Source: Variovorax sp. CF079 (GTDB taxonomy: Bacteria > Pseudomonadota > Gammaproteobacteria > Burkholderiales > Burkholderiaceae_C). Taken from it: a stretch of DNA of 64,000 nucleotides. Positions within the stretch are counted from its first letter, which is position 1, and each line of letters begins with the position of its first letter. The notes beneath the pieces are model-generated. The model saw nothing but the letters and a program-made list of their open reading frames with translations, ran no database searches and was not told where the DNA came from. Position numbers and translations under genes: made by a program. The stretch spans positions 1 to 64,000 of the forward strand of contig NZ_FMZU01000014.1 in NCBI RefSeq assembly GCF_900101545.1. The letters are read 5' to 3'. This document shows, in pieces, positions 56,880 through 64,000 of this stretch.

Positions 56880-56918
56880 ATTTGCCAAGGTGTTGATTTG
56901 CAAGGAGAAATTTGCCGG
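56880..56918. repeat. ATTTGC direct repeats in the smc promoter region
   Basis: ATTTGCCAAGG (56880-56890), ATTTGCAAGG (56896-56905) and ATTTGCCGG (56910-56918) are spaced 16 and 14 bases apart in the 117-bp region between divergent smc and the lipoprotein gene. They could be a binding array for a regulator of smc, or chance. The middle copy also overlaps a plus-strand AAGGAG. Confidence 0.4.
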
Positions 56919-56972
56919 CCCGAAGCTCGAGGACCGGCGGCCACCCGAGGCGACGATGATAACGTGCGAGCC

Positions 56973-57722
56973 ATGAGCGATTTCCCCGTTTCCCCCCGCG
57001 CCGGGCTTCGTGTATGGCTGCTGGGCAGCACCGTGGCCTTGATGGGCCTGGCCGCCTGCGGCACGACCGAGCGCGCCGAACCCTATGCCGGCAACGAGTG
57101 GCTCCAGTCCGGCGCCAACCGCATCGCCAACCTGGCGCTGCGCGACAACCTGCAGTCGATCCGGCGCGTGCAGCTCTCGCTCTACCGCCGCAATCCGCGC
57201 GAATGGCGCAAATGGGCCGCGAGCGCGGAAGACGCCATCCAGCGCACCTGGGACGCGATCTCGCAGGAAAGTCCCCTGCCGGGCCTGCAAGGCGCCACCG
57301 GCATCGATGCGATCCGGCTGGCTTTCGAAACCAAACCCAAGGCTTACGAAGGCGACCGCGTGGCCGCGCTGGTGGTCGGATGGGCATCGATGCTCAAGCA
57401 GGCCAATGGCGGCACCTGGGAGCAGAGCATGCTCGACGCGGTGAACGCGGAAAACAGCTACCGCGCCGCGCGCAACGTCGAGATCTCGCTCTGGCTCATC
57501 AGCTCCAAGACGAATCCCGAGGGCCAGCCCCTGCTGCTGGCCACCGAGATCAGCGATCGCGGCCGCAACCTGGTGGTCGATCGCGAGCTTTCGAAGGTGG
57601 TTGCGCGGCTCGATCTGATGGCCGCGCAGGCCGACGAGAAGTACCGCCGAGCCGCGCTCGACTTCAGCCAGAACTGGCTGCTCGGCAGTCTGGTGCCCTT
57701 CTTCTCGATGATCCAGCGATAG
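56973..57722 (+). CDS. Predicted lipoprotein of unknown function
   Basis: A 249-aa protein with a signal peptide ending in lipobox LAAC (Cys29). The mature part is alpha-helical and charged, with RVQLSLYRRNPREWRKWAAS and IQRTWDAISQE. I do not recognise a named family. It is divergent from smc and convergent with hipA (7 bp between stops). GATAAC (56958-56963) lies just before the ATG, so the leader would be about three bases. Confidence 0.82.
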   Translation: MSDFPVSPRAGLRVWLLGSTVALMGLAACGTTERAEPYAGNEWLQSGANRIANLALRDNLQSIRRVQLSLYRRNPREWRKWAASAEDAIQRTWDAISQESPLPGLQGATGIDAIRLAFETKPKAYEGDRVAALVVGWASMLKQANGGTWEQSMLDAVNAENSYRAARNVEISLWLISSKTNPEGQPLLLATEISDRGRNLVVDRELSKVVARLDLMAAQADEKYRRAALDFSQNWLLGSLVPFFSMIQR

Positions 57723-57729
57723 TGAGCTT

Positions 57730-59103
57730 CTAGTCGAACCACTCGGCGTTCGGATGGCGCTTGCGCCATGACGCAACGCTGGGGTTGGTCTGGATGTATT
57801 CGGCCAGCCGCGTTCGGTGTGCGGCAGACAGCGGCAACGCCTTCAACAGGCTCGGCCAGGTCTTCATCGCCTGTTCGACGCAGCTTGCGACGACCTCGCG
57901 CAGTTGCTTTTCAGGGATGTCCCAGGCGTTTCCGAGCTCGCGCAGCGTCTTGGGCGTGAGCAGCGTGCGCTGCGTCTGGTTTGGAAAGAACGGCAGCCCA
58001 TGTCCCGAGCCGCTGAGGTACACGCCGTAGGCGACGATGTCATAGGCCTTGGACAGCTCGGGCCTGGATTGGCCGGGCGAGTACACGAGGCTGAAGTTCT
58101 TCAGATGCGCGTCATAGTTGCCCAGCAGCTCCGAGACCTTGATGCGGCGCAGCAGCTCCGCCACGTCGGCTTCGCCCTTGGCCGAGCGCCGCTTGAGCAG
58201 GAGGCCGATGGCCGCGTAGGTACCCGAATACTTGTATTCCGACGGTGTCCCCGTGACCTGGGCGAAGTCCTCCATGTGCAGGCGCCTGGTTTCGGTATCG
58301 ACGTCGCGGTCGAACCTGGAGACCAGCAGGAAACTTCGCTCGTCCTTTTGCAGCGCATAGGGCAACTGGTCGGCGATGGCGGACAAGGGCTCCAGCCGGA
58401 ATTCGCAGATGTTCACGCCGGCGGCAGCGGCCAGCGTCAGCGAGCTGTACTCCACTTGCGGAAGCCGGTCGTATTCGCCCGTCGGCAGCTTGCCGATGAA
58501 ATGCTGCTCGTCCGATTGCTTGGACCGCATCACGTAGCGCCCGGGGCCGCCCAGAACCAGCGCCACCTTCGGCTGCACACCCGAGATCGAGGTCTGCTGG
58601 GGGGTGGGCACCTGCCCGGAGCTCATTTCGTAGCTGTCCCGGCTCTGGCCGATCAACCGGCCGAGCGCGACCTCGTCGAGCGTTTCGGCGTCCGCCCAGA
58701 CGTCGCCGGGCAGATCGCCGCCGCAGGCTGCCAGCAAACCGAGTTCGTCATTCGCGTCCAGGCCCAGGTCGCCGACCAATTGCTTGCGCAGCGGCCCTTC
58801 CGGAAGCAAATTCTGGAAGAAAGGCGGCAACCCGAAATTGCCGTCGCCGCGGTTGACGTCCAGGGCCGGGTCCAGCAGCTGAGCCACCGTGGCCGCTTCG
58901 GCCTCGGCGATCGCCTGGGCCACTCTTTCGGCGCTGCCCGAGGTCGCAGGCGCGACGACATAGAGCTGCGACAGCACCGGCCGTGCCGGGTTCTTCGCAT
59001 ATTCGTCGTCGAATCTGAAATACACCCGCCCGTCGTCGAGCCCGAAGAGCGATCCGACGTTCGTTCTTCCCAGCCGGATCCGCAGCGAGCGTACGACGCT
59101 CAT
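57730..59103 (-). CDS. hipA: HipA-type serine/threonine kinase toxin
   Basis: A 457-aa HipA toxin. HipA of E. coli phosphorylates glutamyl-tRNA synthetase and causes persistence. The N-terminal subdomain spans about residues 1-105. The Ser/Gly loop SISGVQPK is at 172-179, an ATP Lys in IGKLP near 205, the catalytic GNYDAHLKNFS at 328-338 and the metal-binding YDIVAY near 354. All key motifs appear intact, so it is probably active. Its start overlaps the hipB stop as ATGA (59100-59103). Confidence 0.93.
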   Translation of the reverse strand: MSVVRSLRIRLGRTNVGSLFGLDDGRVYFRFDDEYAKNPARPVLSQLYVVAPATSGSAERVAQAIAEAEAATVAQLLDPALDVNRGDGNFGLPPFFQNLLPEGPLRKQLVGDLGLDANDELGLLAACGGDLPGDVWADAETLDEVALGRLIGQSRDSYEMSSGQVPTPQQTSISGVQPKVALVLGGPGRYVMRSKQSDEQHFIGKLPTGEYDRLPQVEYSSLTLAAAAGVNICEFRLEPLSAIADQLPYALQKDERSFLLVSRFDRDVDTETRRLHMEDFAQVTGTPSEYKYSGTYAAIGLLLKRRSAKGEADVAELLRRIKVSELLGNYDAHLKNFSLVYSPGQSRPELSKAYDIVAYGVYLSGSGHGLPFFPNQTQRTLLTPKTLRELGNAWDIPEKQLREVVASCVEQAMKTWPSLLKALPLSAAHRTRLAEYIQTNPSVASWRKRHPNAEWFD

Positions 59104-59402
59104 CTGCCGCGCCTCGCCGGTTTCGGCATCAAGCTGCTCACTTCATCCTGCAGGCTGGTGGATTTGGTATCGCTGCCGGCCCGGGTCAGGTCCGCGACCA
59201 CCTGCGGAACGAACTGGAGTTCGAGGCCCAGGCTCTTGAGCAAGGCGAGCAAGGTGTTCAGTTCCACGTTCCCCCGCCCCGCTTCCAGAGCACCCAAGGT
59301 GTTTCTGGAGACACCTGCTTTCAGGGCGAGTTCGGAGGCCGTCATGGCGCGATCCTTTCGAGCCTGGCGCAGGAAGCTGCCGACTTCGGCGAGAGTCGTC
59401 AT
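59100..59402 (-). CDS. hipB: HipB-type antitoxin, Xre-family regulator
   Basis: A 100-aa protein with a Cro/CI-type helix-turn-helix (MTASELALKAGVSRNTLGAL, then EAGRGNVELNTLLALLKSLG). The C-terminal tail is Lys/Arg-rich and probably disordered, as in HipB degrons. It would neutralise HipA and repress the operon by binding upstream operators. The ATG at 59402 is about 14 bases after the predicted start site. An upstream TTG is possible but less likely. Confidence 0.9.
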   Translation of the reverse strand: MTTLAEVGSFLRQARKDRAMTASELALKAGVSRNTLGALEAGRGNVELNTLLALLKSLGLELQFVPQVVADLTRAGSDTKSTSLQDEVSSLMPKPARRGR

Positions 59403-59411
59403 GTTCAACTC

Positions 59412-59493
59412 ATTGAGCAAAAATTATATATGCACATCATATTGAGCATGTTCGCCACCAAGGTCAAGCTGATTTGCCCAATATAGTGCTCAT
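59412..59493 (-). promoter_or_regulatory. AT-rich hipBA promoter and operator region
   Basis: A consensus -10 TATAAT is on the minus strand at 59428-59423. The direct repeats ATTGAGCA at 59412-59419 and 59441-59448 flank it, and an inverted ATGAGCA copy (TGCTCAT) lies at 59487-59493. Spacing between the first two is 29 bp. This pattern suits HipB binding as multiple dimers. The AT-rich stretch continues to about 59525 and contrasts strongly with the surroundings. Confidence 0.6.
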
Positions 59494-59604
59494 ATCATTG
59501 ATTGCATATTTTATTGTGCAAGCACACGGTCAACCATAAGCCAACCCTCTCGCCCTCCCGACGACCCCTAGAATGCTTCGCACTTCTCCATCCCCAGGAA
59601 CCTC

Positions 59605-60297
59605 ATGAGCTCCCTCAATTTCATCGGCGGCGAAAAGGGCGGTGTCGGCAAATCCGTCACGGCACGGGTCTTGGCGCAGTACTTCATCGATCACAGCCGG
59701 CCTTTCGTCGGCTTCGACACCGATCGCTCGCACAGCTCCTTCACCCGCTTCTACGAGGGCTTCGCCTCGCCGGTGGTGGTGGACAGCTACGAAGGCCTCG
59801 ACACGGTCGTGAACGGCTTCGAGACGAATCCGCAGCAGAGCGTGATCGTCGATCTCGCAGCGCAAACGCTGGCGCCGCTGGCGCGCTGGATCAAGGAGTC
59901 CGATCTGTTCGACGTGTTCGCCGAGCTCGGCGTGACCGTCAACTTCTGGCACGTGCTCGATGACGGCAAGGACTCGAGCGACCTGCTCGGCGCGCTGGTC
60001 GACACCTTCAGCAACCGGCCGAACTACATCGTGGTGCAGAACTACGGCCGCGGCAGCGACTTCGGCTTGCTGCTCGGTTCGCAATCGCTCGGCAAGGCAA
60101 CCACGCACGGCGCCCGCGTCATCGCGCTGCCGCGCCTGCACGAGGCCAGCATGCGCAAGATCGATGGGCGCAACACCAGCTTCTGGAAGGCGGTCAACGA
60201 CCGCGACGGCCAGCACGCGCTCGGGCTGCTGGAGCGCCAGCGCGTCAAGAGCTGGCTGGCGACCTCTTACGCAGCCTTCGACACACTGCCGCTCTGA
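59605..60297 (+). CDS. ParA/MinD-like P-loop NTPase, orphan
   Basis: A 230-aa protein with a deviant Walker A KGGVGKS (residues 11-17), VGFDTDRSHSSF and a Walker B-like VIVDLAAQTL. This is the SIMIBI class, like plasmid partition ParA or mobilisation-associated ATPases. No ParB, MinE or parS-like repeats are seen nearby. An AGGAA site precedes the ATG, and TAGAAT upstream (about 59570) is a possible -10. It converges with dsbB, overlapping its 3' end by 31 bp. The process it serves is unknown. Confidence 0.78.
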   Translation: MSSLNFIGGEKGGVGKSVTARVLAQYFIDHSRPFVGFDTDRSHSSFTRFYEGFASPVVVDSYEGLDTVVNGFETNPQQSVIVDLAAQTLAPLARWIKESDLFDVFAELGVTVNFWHVLDDGKDSSDLLGALVDTFSNRPNYIVVQNYGRGSDFGLLLGSQSLGKATTHGARVIALPRLHEASMRKIDGRNTSFWKAVNDRDGQHALGLLERQRVKSWLATSYAAFDTLPL

Positions 60298-60791
60298 GCG
60301 CTGCGGCGAAACAGCAGCACCAGCAGCAGCAGCCCGAAGACCGTGAACGCGATGAAGGACCAGTTCGCAATCGACAGGCCCAGGAAGGTCCAGTCGATCT
60401 GCGTGCAGTCGCCGCCGCCGCGGAAGATCATCGGCAGCGCGCGCTTGAGCGGGAAGGTCTCGATCATCCCGTAGAGGTCGCGCCCGCAGGACACGACCTC
60501 CGGCGGATGCCATTGCAGCCAGCTCTGGCGCGCGGCCGTGTAGGCGCCGCCGACCGCCATCACCAGGCCCAGCAGCGCGCCCGTGAGCTGCAGGCCCCGG
60601 CTGCGGCTGGCGGCCGCGAGCCCCGCGAAGACCGCCACCAGCACCAGCGCATAGCGCTGCACGATGCACATCGGGCACGGCTCGAGGCCGACCACGTGCT
60701 GCAGGTAGAGCCCGAAGGCGAGCATCGCCACGCAGGCGGCGCAGATCAGCGCAAGAGCGCGGCGCGGTGCGCCGAAATACCAATCGATCAC
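60267..60791 (-). CDS. dsbB: Disulfide bond formation protein DsbB
   Basis: A 174-aa four-helix inner-membrane protein that reoxidises DsbA using quinone. The first redox pair is in [11 protein letters not shown] (Cys39, Cys42). The second pair is in [10 protein letters not shown] and GGGDCTQ. The start is GTG at 60791, overlapping the cysA stop as GTGA (60788-60791), which strongly supports it. The 3' end overlaps the convergent P-loop gene by 31 bp. Placement as the last gene of a sulfate transport operon is unusual. Confidence 0.93.
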   Translation of the reverse strand: MIDWYFGAPRRALALICAACVAMLAFGLYLQHVVGLEPCPMCIVQRYALVLVAVFAGLAAASRSRGLQLTGALLGLVMAVGGAYTAARQSWLQWHPPEVVSCGRDLYGMIETFPLKRALPMIFRGGGDCTQIDWTFLGLSIANWSFIAFTVFGLLLLVLLFRRSAQSGSVSKAA

Positions 60792-61882
60792 GGAGAAACC
60801 CAATCTTCGACAAATACCCTGGCCTTGCGCGGCCTGGCGACGACGGTGTCGCCTTCCGCAAGGGCCAGGTCCCGGAACTGTTGCGCAGGGAGTTGCGCTT
60901 CGATGATGGTTCCGGAGCCAGGATTGTCTGGATTCGATTCCACCGGTTCGAGTTCCAGCCGCGCGATCGGGCCGACCACGATGGCGCGGCTCAAGGTCGC
61001 GACGATGCCGGTGGCGCCCGGGGTGTAGCGTTCGATGTCGAGGTCGTGCGGCCGCACATAGGCCAGCGCCCTGCCGTTGCGCAGCTCGCGGTGCTCGGGC
61101 GAATCGATGCGCAGGCCTTCGACATGCACCTCGCCCTCGTGCGCGCGGCCGTGGAACAGGTTGACGTCGCCGAGAAAGCCGTAGACGAAGGGGCTCGCCG
61201 GGTGGTCCCACACATCTTGCGGCGATCCGACCTGCTCGACGCGGCCGCTGTTCATCAGCACCACGCGGTCGGCCACTTCGAGCGCTTCTTCCTGGTCGTG
61301 GGTGACGAAGATGCTGGTGACGTGCAGTTCGTCGTGCAGCCGGCGCAGCCAGCGGCGCAGCTCCTTGCGCACCTTGGCGTCGAGTGCGCCGAAGGGTTCG
61401 TCGAGCAGCAGCACCTTGGGCTCCACCGCGAGCGCGCGGGCCAGCGCGATGCGCTGGCGCTGGCCGCCCGAGAGCTGCGACGGATAGCGGTCGGCCAGCC
61501 AGTCGAGCTGCACCAGCTTGAGCAGGTCGTGCACCTTGGTCTTGATCTGCGTTTCGCTCGGGCGCAGTCCGCGCGGCTTGACGCGCAGGCCGAAGGCCAC
61601 GTTCTCGAACACCGTCATGTGGCGGAACAGCGCGTAATGCTGGAACACGAAGCCGACCTGGCGCTCGCGCACATGCACGTCGGTCGTGTCTTCGCCGGCA
61701 AAGAGGATGCTGCCGGTATCGGCGGTCTCCAGCCCCGCGATGATGCGCAGCAAGGTGGTCTTGCCGCAGCCCGAGGGGCCCAGCAGCGCGACCAGTTCGC
61801 CCGAATCGACGTCGAGGCTCACGTCGCGCAGGGCGTGGAAGTCGCCGAAGCGTTTGCTGACGTTGCGGATTTCAATGCTCAT
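60788..61882 (-). CDS. cysA: Sulfate/thiosulfate ABC transporter ATP-binding protein
   Basis: A 364-aa ATPase of the CysA family. Walker [10 protein letters not shown] is near residues 36-44. The signature [20 protein letters not shown] and Walker [13 protein letters not shown] are present. A C-terminal TOBE-like regulatory domain covers about 240-364. It powers sulfate import with CysT and CysW encoded upstream, and its stop overlaps dsbB. Confidence 0.96.
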   Translation of the reverse strand: MSIEIRNVSKRFGDFHALRDVSLDVDSGELVALLGPSGCGKTTLLRIIAGLETADTGSILFAGEDTTDVHVRERQVGFVFQHYALFRHMTVFENVAFGLRVKPRGLRPSETQIKTKVHDLLKLVQLDWLADRYPSQLSGGQRQRIALARALAVEPKVLLLDEPFGALDAKVRKELRRWLRRLHDELHVTSIFVTHDQEEALEVADRVVLMNSGRVEQVGSPQDVWDHPASPFVYGFLGDVNLFHGRAHEGEVHVEGLRIDSPEHRELRNGRALAYVRPHDLDIERYTPGATGIVATLSRAIVVGPIARLELEPVESNPDNPGSGTIIEAQLPAQQFRDLALAEGDTVVARPRKARVFVEDWVSP

Positions 61883-61894
61883 GATCTTTTCTCC

Positions 61895-62800
61895 TCAGGC
61901 CGCGACGGCGGGTTGCGGCCGTTCCGGCGGCAGTTCGGCGATGGCCTTCATTTCGCGTTCGTGGCGCCATTCGATGACCGACTTGATCACCAGCGTGACC
62001 AGCGCCAGGATGGCCAGCAGCGAGGCCACCGCGAAGGCGGCGACCGACTGGTACTCGTTGTAGAGCACTTCGACGTGCAGCGGCATGGTGTTGGTCTGGC
62101 CGCGGATGTGGCCCGACACCACCGACACCGCGCCGAACTCGCCCATGGCGCGCGCGTTGCAAAGGATCACGCCGTAGAGCAGCCCCCACTTGATGTTGGG
62201 CAGCGTCACGCGCCAGAAGGTCTGCCAGCCCGTCGCGCCGAGCACGATGGCGGCTTGCTCCTCGTCGGTGCCTTGCGCCTGCATCAGCGGAATGAGTTCG
62301 CGTGCGATGAAGGGAAAGGTCACGAACACGGTGGCCAGCACAATGCCGGGCACCGCGAAGATGACCTTGACGTCGTGTGCCGCGAGCCACGGGCCGAACC
62401 AGCCCTGCGCGCCGAAGATCAGCACGTAGATCAGGCCGGCGACCACCGGCGAGACCGCAAAAGGCAAATCGACCAGCGTGGTGAGAAAGGCCTTGCCCCG
62501 GAACTCGAACTTGGCGATGGCCCACGCGGCCGCCACGCCGAAGACCAGGTTCATCGGCACCGCGATCGCGGCCGTGATCAGGGTGAGGCGGATCGCGCTC
62601 CAGGCATCGGGTTCCTTGAGCGCTTCGATGTAGGCGTTGATGCCCTTGCGCAGCGCCTCGGTCGCCACAGCGGCCAGCGGCAGCACGAGGAACAGGAACA
62701 TGAAGGCCAGCGCCAGGCCGATCAGGGTCCAGCGCACCCAGGCCGATTCGGTGGTGCCGGCCTGCGCGCGGCGAATCGTTCTCGATGAAGCCGCGCTCAT
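61895..62800 (-). CDS. cysW: Sulfate ABC transporter permease CysW
   Basis: A 301-aa permease with six hydrophobic helices. The family regions [20 protein letters not shown] and the EAA-like loop [20 protein letters not shown] are intact, as are [20 protein letters not shown] and the C-terminal charged, Pro-rich tail. The ATG at 62800 overlaps the cysT stop as ATGA. It lies 12 bp upstream of cysA. Confidence 0.95.
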   Translation of the reverse strand: MSAASSRTIRRAQAGTTESAWVRWTLIGLALAFMFLFLVLPLAAVATEALRKGINAYIEALKEPDAWSAIRLTLITAAIAVPMNLVFGVAAAWAIAKFEFRGKAFLTTLVDLPFAVSPVVAGLIYVLIFGAQGWFGPWLAAHDVKVIFAVPGIVLATVFVTFPFIARELIPLMQAQGTDEEQAAIVLGATGWQTFWRVTLPNIKWGLLYGVILCNARAMGEFGAVSVVSGHIRGQTNTMPLHVEVLYNEYQSVAAFAVASLLAILALVTLVIKSVIEWRHEREMKAIAELPPERPQPAVAA

Positions 62801-63687
62801 GCCGATGCCCCCCTGCGGCGCTGCCAGGCCTGCAGGCCGTTGATGACCAGCAGCAGCAGGAACGAAATGACCAGCATCACCAGCGCGACCGCGGTGGCGC
62901 CCGCGAAGTCGTACTGCTCCAGCTTGCCGATGATGATCAGCGGCGTGATCTCTGAAATCATCGGCATGTTCCCGGCGATGAAGATCACCGAGCCGTACTC
63001 GCCGATCGCACGTGCGAAGGCCATCGCGAAGCCGGTCAGGAGCGCCGGCGTGATCGAAGGCAGGATCACCTTGGTGAAGGTCTGCAGCCGTGTCGCGCCA
63101 AGGCTGGTCGCGGCCTCTTCGAGTTCCTTCTCGGTGTCTTCCAGCACCGGCTGCACCGTTCGCACCACGAAAGGCAGCCCGATGAAGATCAGCGCGATCA
63201 CCACGCCGGCCGGCGTGAAGGCCAGCTTGATGCCCATCGGTTCGAGGAACTGGCCGATCCAGCCGTTGCCGGCGAGCAGCGCGGTCAGCGAAATGCCGGC
63301 GACGGCCGTGGGCAGCGCAAAAGGCAGATCGACGAGCGCATCGACAATGCGCTTGCCGGGAAACTTGTAGCGCACCAGCACCCAGGCCACGAGCAGGCCG
63401 AACACCAGGTTGACCAGCGCGGCGATCAGCGAGGCGCCGAAGGTGAGCCGGTACGAGGCCATCACGCGCGGCGCGGTCACCGCCACCCAGAACTGCTCCC
63501 AACTCAGGGTGAAGGTCTTGAAGACCAGCGCCGACAACGGGATCAGGACGATCAGGCTCAGGTACAGGATCGAGAAGCCGAGCGTGATGTGAAAGCCCGG
63601 CAGCACGCGCCGCGAGGCGCCCGTGTTCCCTGCACGCGCAAGCGGCGCCGCCGCGGACGGCAGCGCCGAAGAGATGGCACCGCTCAT
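62797..63687 (-). CDS. cysT: Sulfate ABC transporter permease CysT (CysU)
   Basis: A 296-aa permease with six hydrophobic helices and the CysT features LALLV-type core, [20 protein letters not shown], the EAA-like loop [20 protein letters not shown] and [18 protein letters not shown]. It is downstream of the sulfate-binding-protein gene (86-bp gap containing a dispersed repeat) and overlaps cysW by four bases. Confidence 0.95.
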   Translation of the reverse strand: MSGAISSALPSAAAPLARAGNTGASRRVLPGFHITLGFSILYLSLIVLIPLSALVFKTFTLSWEQFWVAVTAPRVMASYRLTFGASLIAALVNLVFGLLVAWVLVRYKFPGKRIVDALVDLPFALPTAVAGISLTALLAGNGWIGQFLEPMGIKLAFTPAGVVIALIFIGLPFVVRTVQPVLEDTEKELEEAATSLGATRLQTFTKVILPSITPALLTGFAMAFARAIGEYGSVIFIAGNMPMISEITPLIIIGKLEQYDFAGATAVALVMLVISFLLLLVINGLQAWQRRRGASA

Positions 63688-63689
63688 CG

Positions 63690-63740
63690 TGCCCCCACGC
63701 TCTGCACTAACGTGTCATCGCTGCCCCCCGAGGGGGCTTT
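63690..63740. repeat. Dispersed C/G hairpin repeat, copy in the sbp-cysT gap
   Basis: GCCCCCACGCT, then about 20 bases, then CGCTGCCCCCCGAGGGGGC, is a diverged reverse-orientation copy of the repeat at 22218-22258. It lies between the sulfate-binding-protein gene and cysT and may act as a weak terminator or mRNA stabiliser at that junction. Confidence 0.6.
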
Positions 63741-63773
63741 CGCTTGCTTGAAGCGGTTCGGCGCGGCGCTCAT

Positions 63774-64000
63774 TTATTTGCCGCCGGGCGTATAGAGCTT
63801 GTCGAACTGCCCGCCGTCGTTGAAGTGCACCTTCTGCGCTTCGCTGAGGCTGCCGAACAGCTCCTGCACGGTGAAGAGCTGCAGCGGCTTGAAGGTCGCC
63901 GCGTACTTCTTGAGCACCGCATCGGAGCGCGGGCGCAGCGCGTGCTTGGCCGCGATTTCCTGCGCTTCGTCCGAATAGAGGTAGTCGAGGTAGGCCTTGG
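63774..64000 (-). CDS. Sulfate-binding protein, C-terminal part (cut by window end)
   Basis: The last 75 codons of a sulfate-type periplasmic binding protein. Visible are KAYLDYLYSDEAQEIAAKHA, LRPRSDAVLKKY, then FKPLQLFTVQELFGSLSEAQ, and the end FDKLYTPGGK. This matches the C-terminus of Sbp/CysP proteins. The gene continues beyond 64000. It is the first visible member of the cys operon and would deliver sulfate to CysTWA. Confidence 0.93.
   Translation of the reverse strand, partial: KAYLDYLYSDEAQEIAAKHALRPRSDAVLKKYAATFKPLQLFTVQELFGSLSEAQKVHFNDGGQFDKLYTPGGK

Overview
The window looks like a chromosomal segment of a high-GC betaproteobacterium of the Comamonadaceae, most like Variovorax. The basis is gene content and order (smc-zipA-ligA, selO-msrB-yciB-bolA-ppiC, purL/map/glnD, a liv-type acyl catabolic locus), protein character, and short C/G-rich dispersed hairpin repeats of a kind I associate with that family. 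This is inference from recognition, not from a database search. No rRNA, tRNA, CRISPR array, transposase or integrase was seen.

Region 1 (1-13.0 kb) is a type III secretion system (T3SS) locus. Thirteen genes run leftwards in a tightly overlapping unit: sctV, sctS, sctC, sctD, a 35-codon GTG ORF, a 67-aa candidate needle subunit, sctI, sctJ, sctK, sctL, sctN, sctO, sctT. sctQ and sctR run rightwards from a shared divergent control region that holds three perfect dyads. The export-gate genes R, S and T, usually contiguous, are therefore split. sctU, sctP, translocators, chaperones and effectors are not visible here. Just past sctR lies an 11-bp tandem repeat and a ridA gene broken by an internal deletion, which still overlaps the azoreductase gene upstream of it.

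Region 2 (13-16 kb) is a small accessory stretch: azoR with a divergent LysR regulator, a DUF1428 protein and a DUF427 protein.

Region 3 (16-37 kb) is a large leftward acyl-CoA catabolic locus. From upstream to downstream it holds an acyl-CoA ligase (with a divergent TetR regulator), a branched-chain-type ABC transporter (binding protein, livH, livM, livG, livF), the bifunctional fadB, an M20 peptidase, a thiolase, an acyl-CoA dehydrogenase, a 64-aa membrane protein, a Dabb protein, an SDR, a hotdog thioesterase, an MDR-type reductase, an AidB-like dehydrogenase, a GST-like protein and a second SDR. Together they would import, activate and beta-oxidise an organic acid of unknown identity. A 22-bp near-palindrome lies between the fadB start and livF, just downstream of a plausible promoter.

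Region 4 (37-57.7 kb) is housekeeping: selO-msrB-yciB-bolA-ppiC on the plus strand, purL on the minus strand across a shared bidirectional terminator, then map, glnD and a DoxX protein, def, a Pro-rich lipoprotein, and the leftward smc-zipA-ligA unit with a divergent lipoprotein. Several plus-strand genes (map, selO, ppiC) have a -10-like hexamer exactly six bases before ATG and no Shine-Dalgarno, so they may be leaderless.

Region 5 (57.7-64 kb) begins with a hipBA toxin-antitoxin pair behind an AT-rich control region and an orphan ParA/MinD-like P-loop gene. It ends with the sulfate ABC transporter genes (binding-protein 3' end, cysT, cysW, cysA), with dsbB overlapping the end of cysA by four bases.
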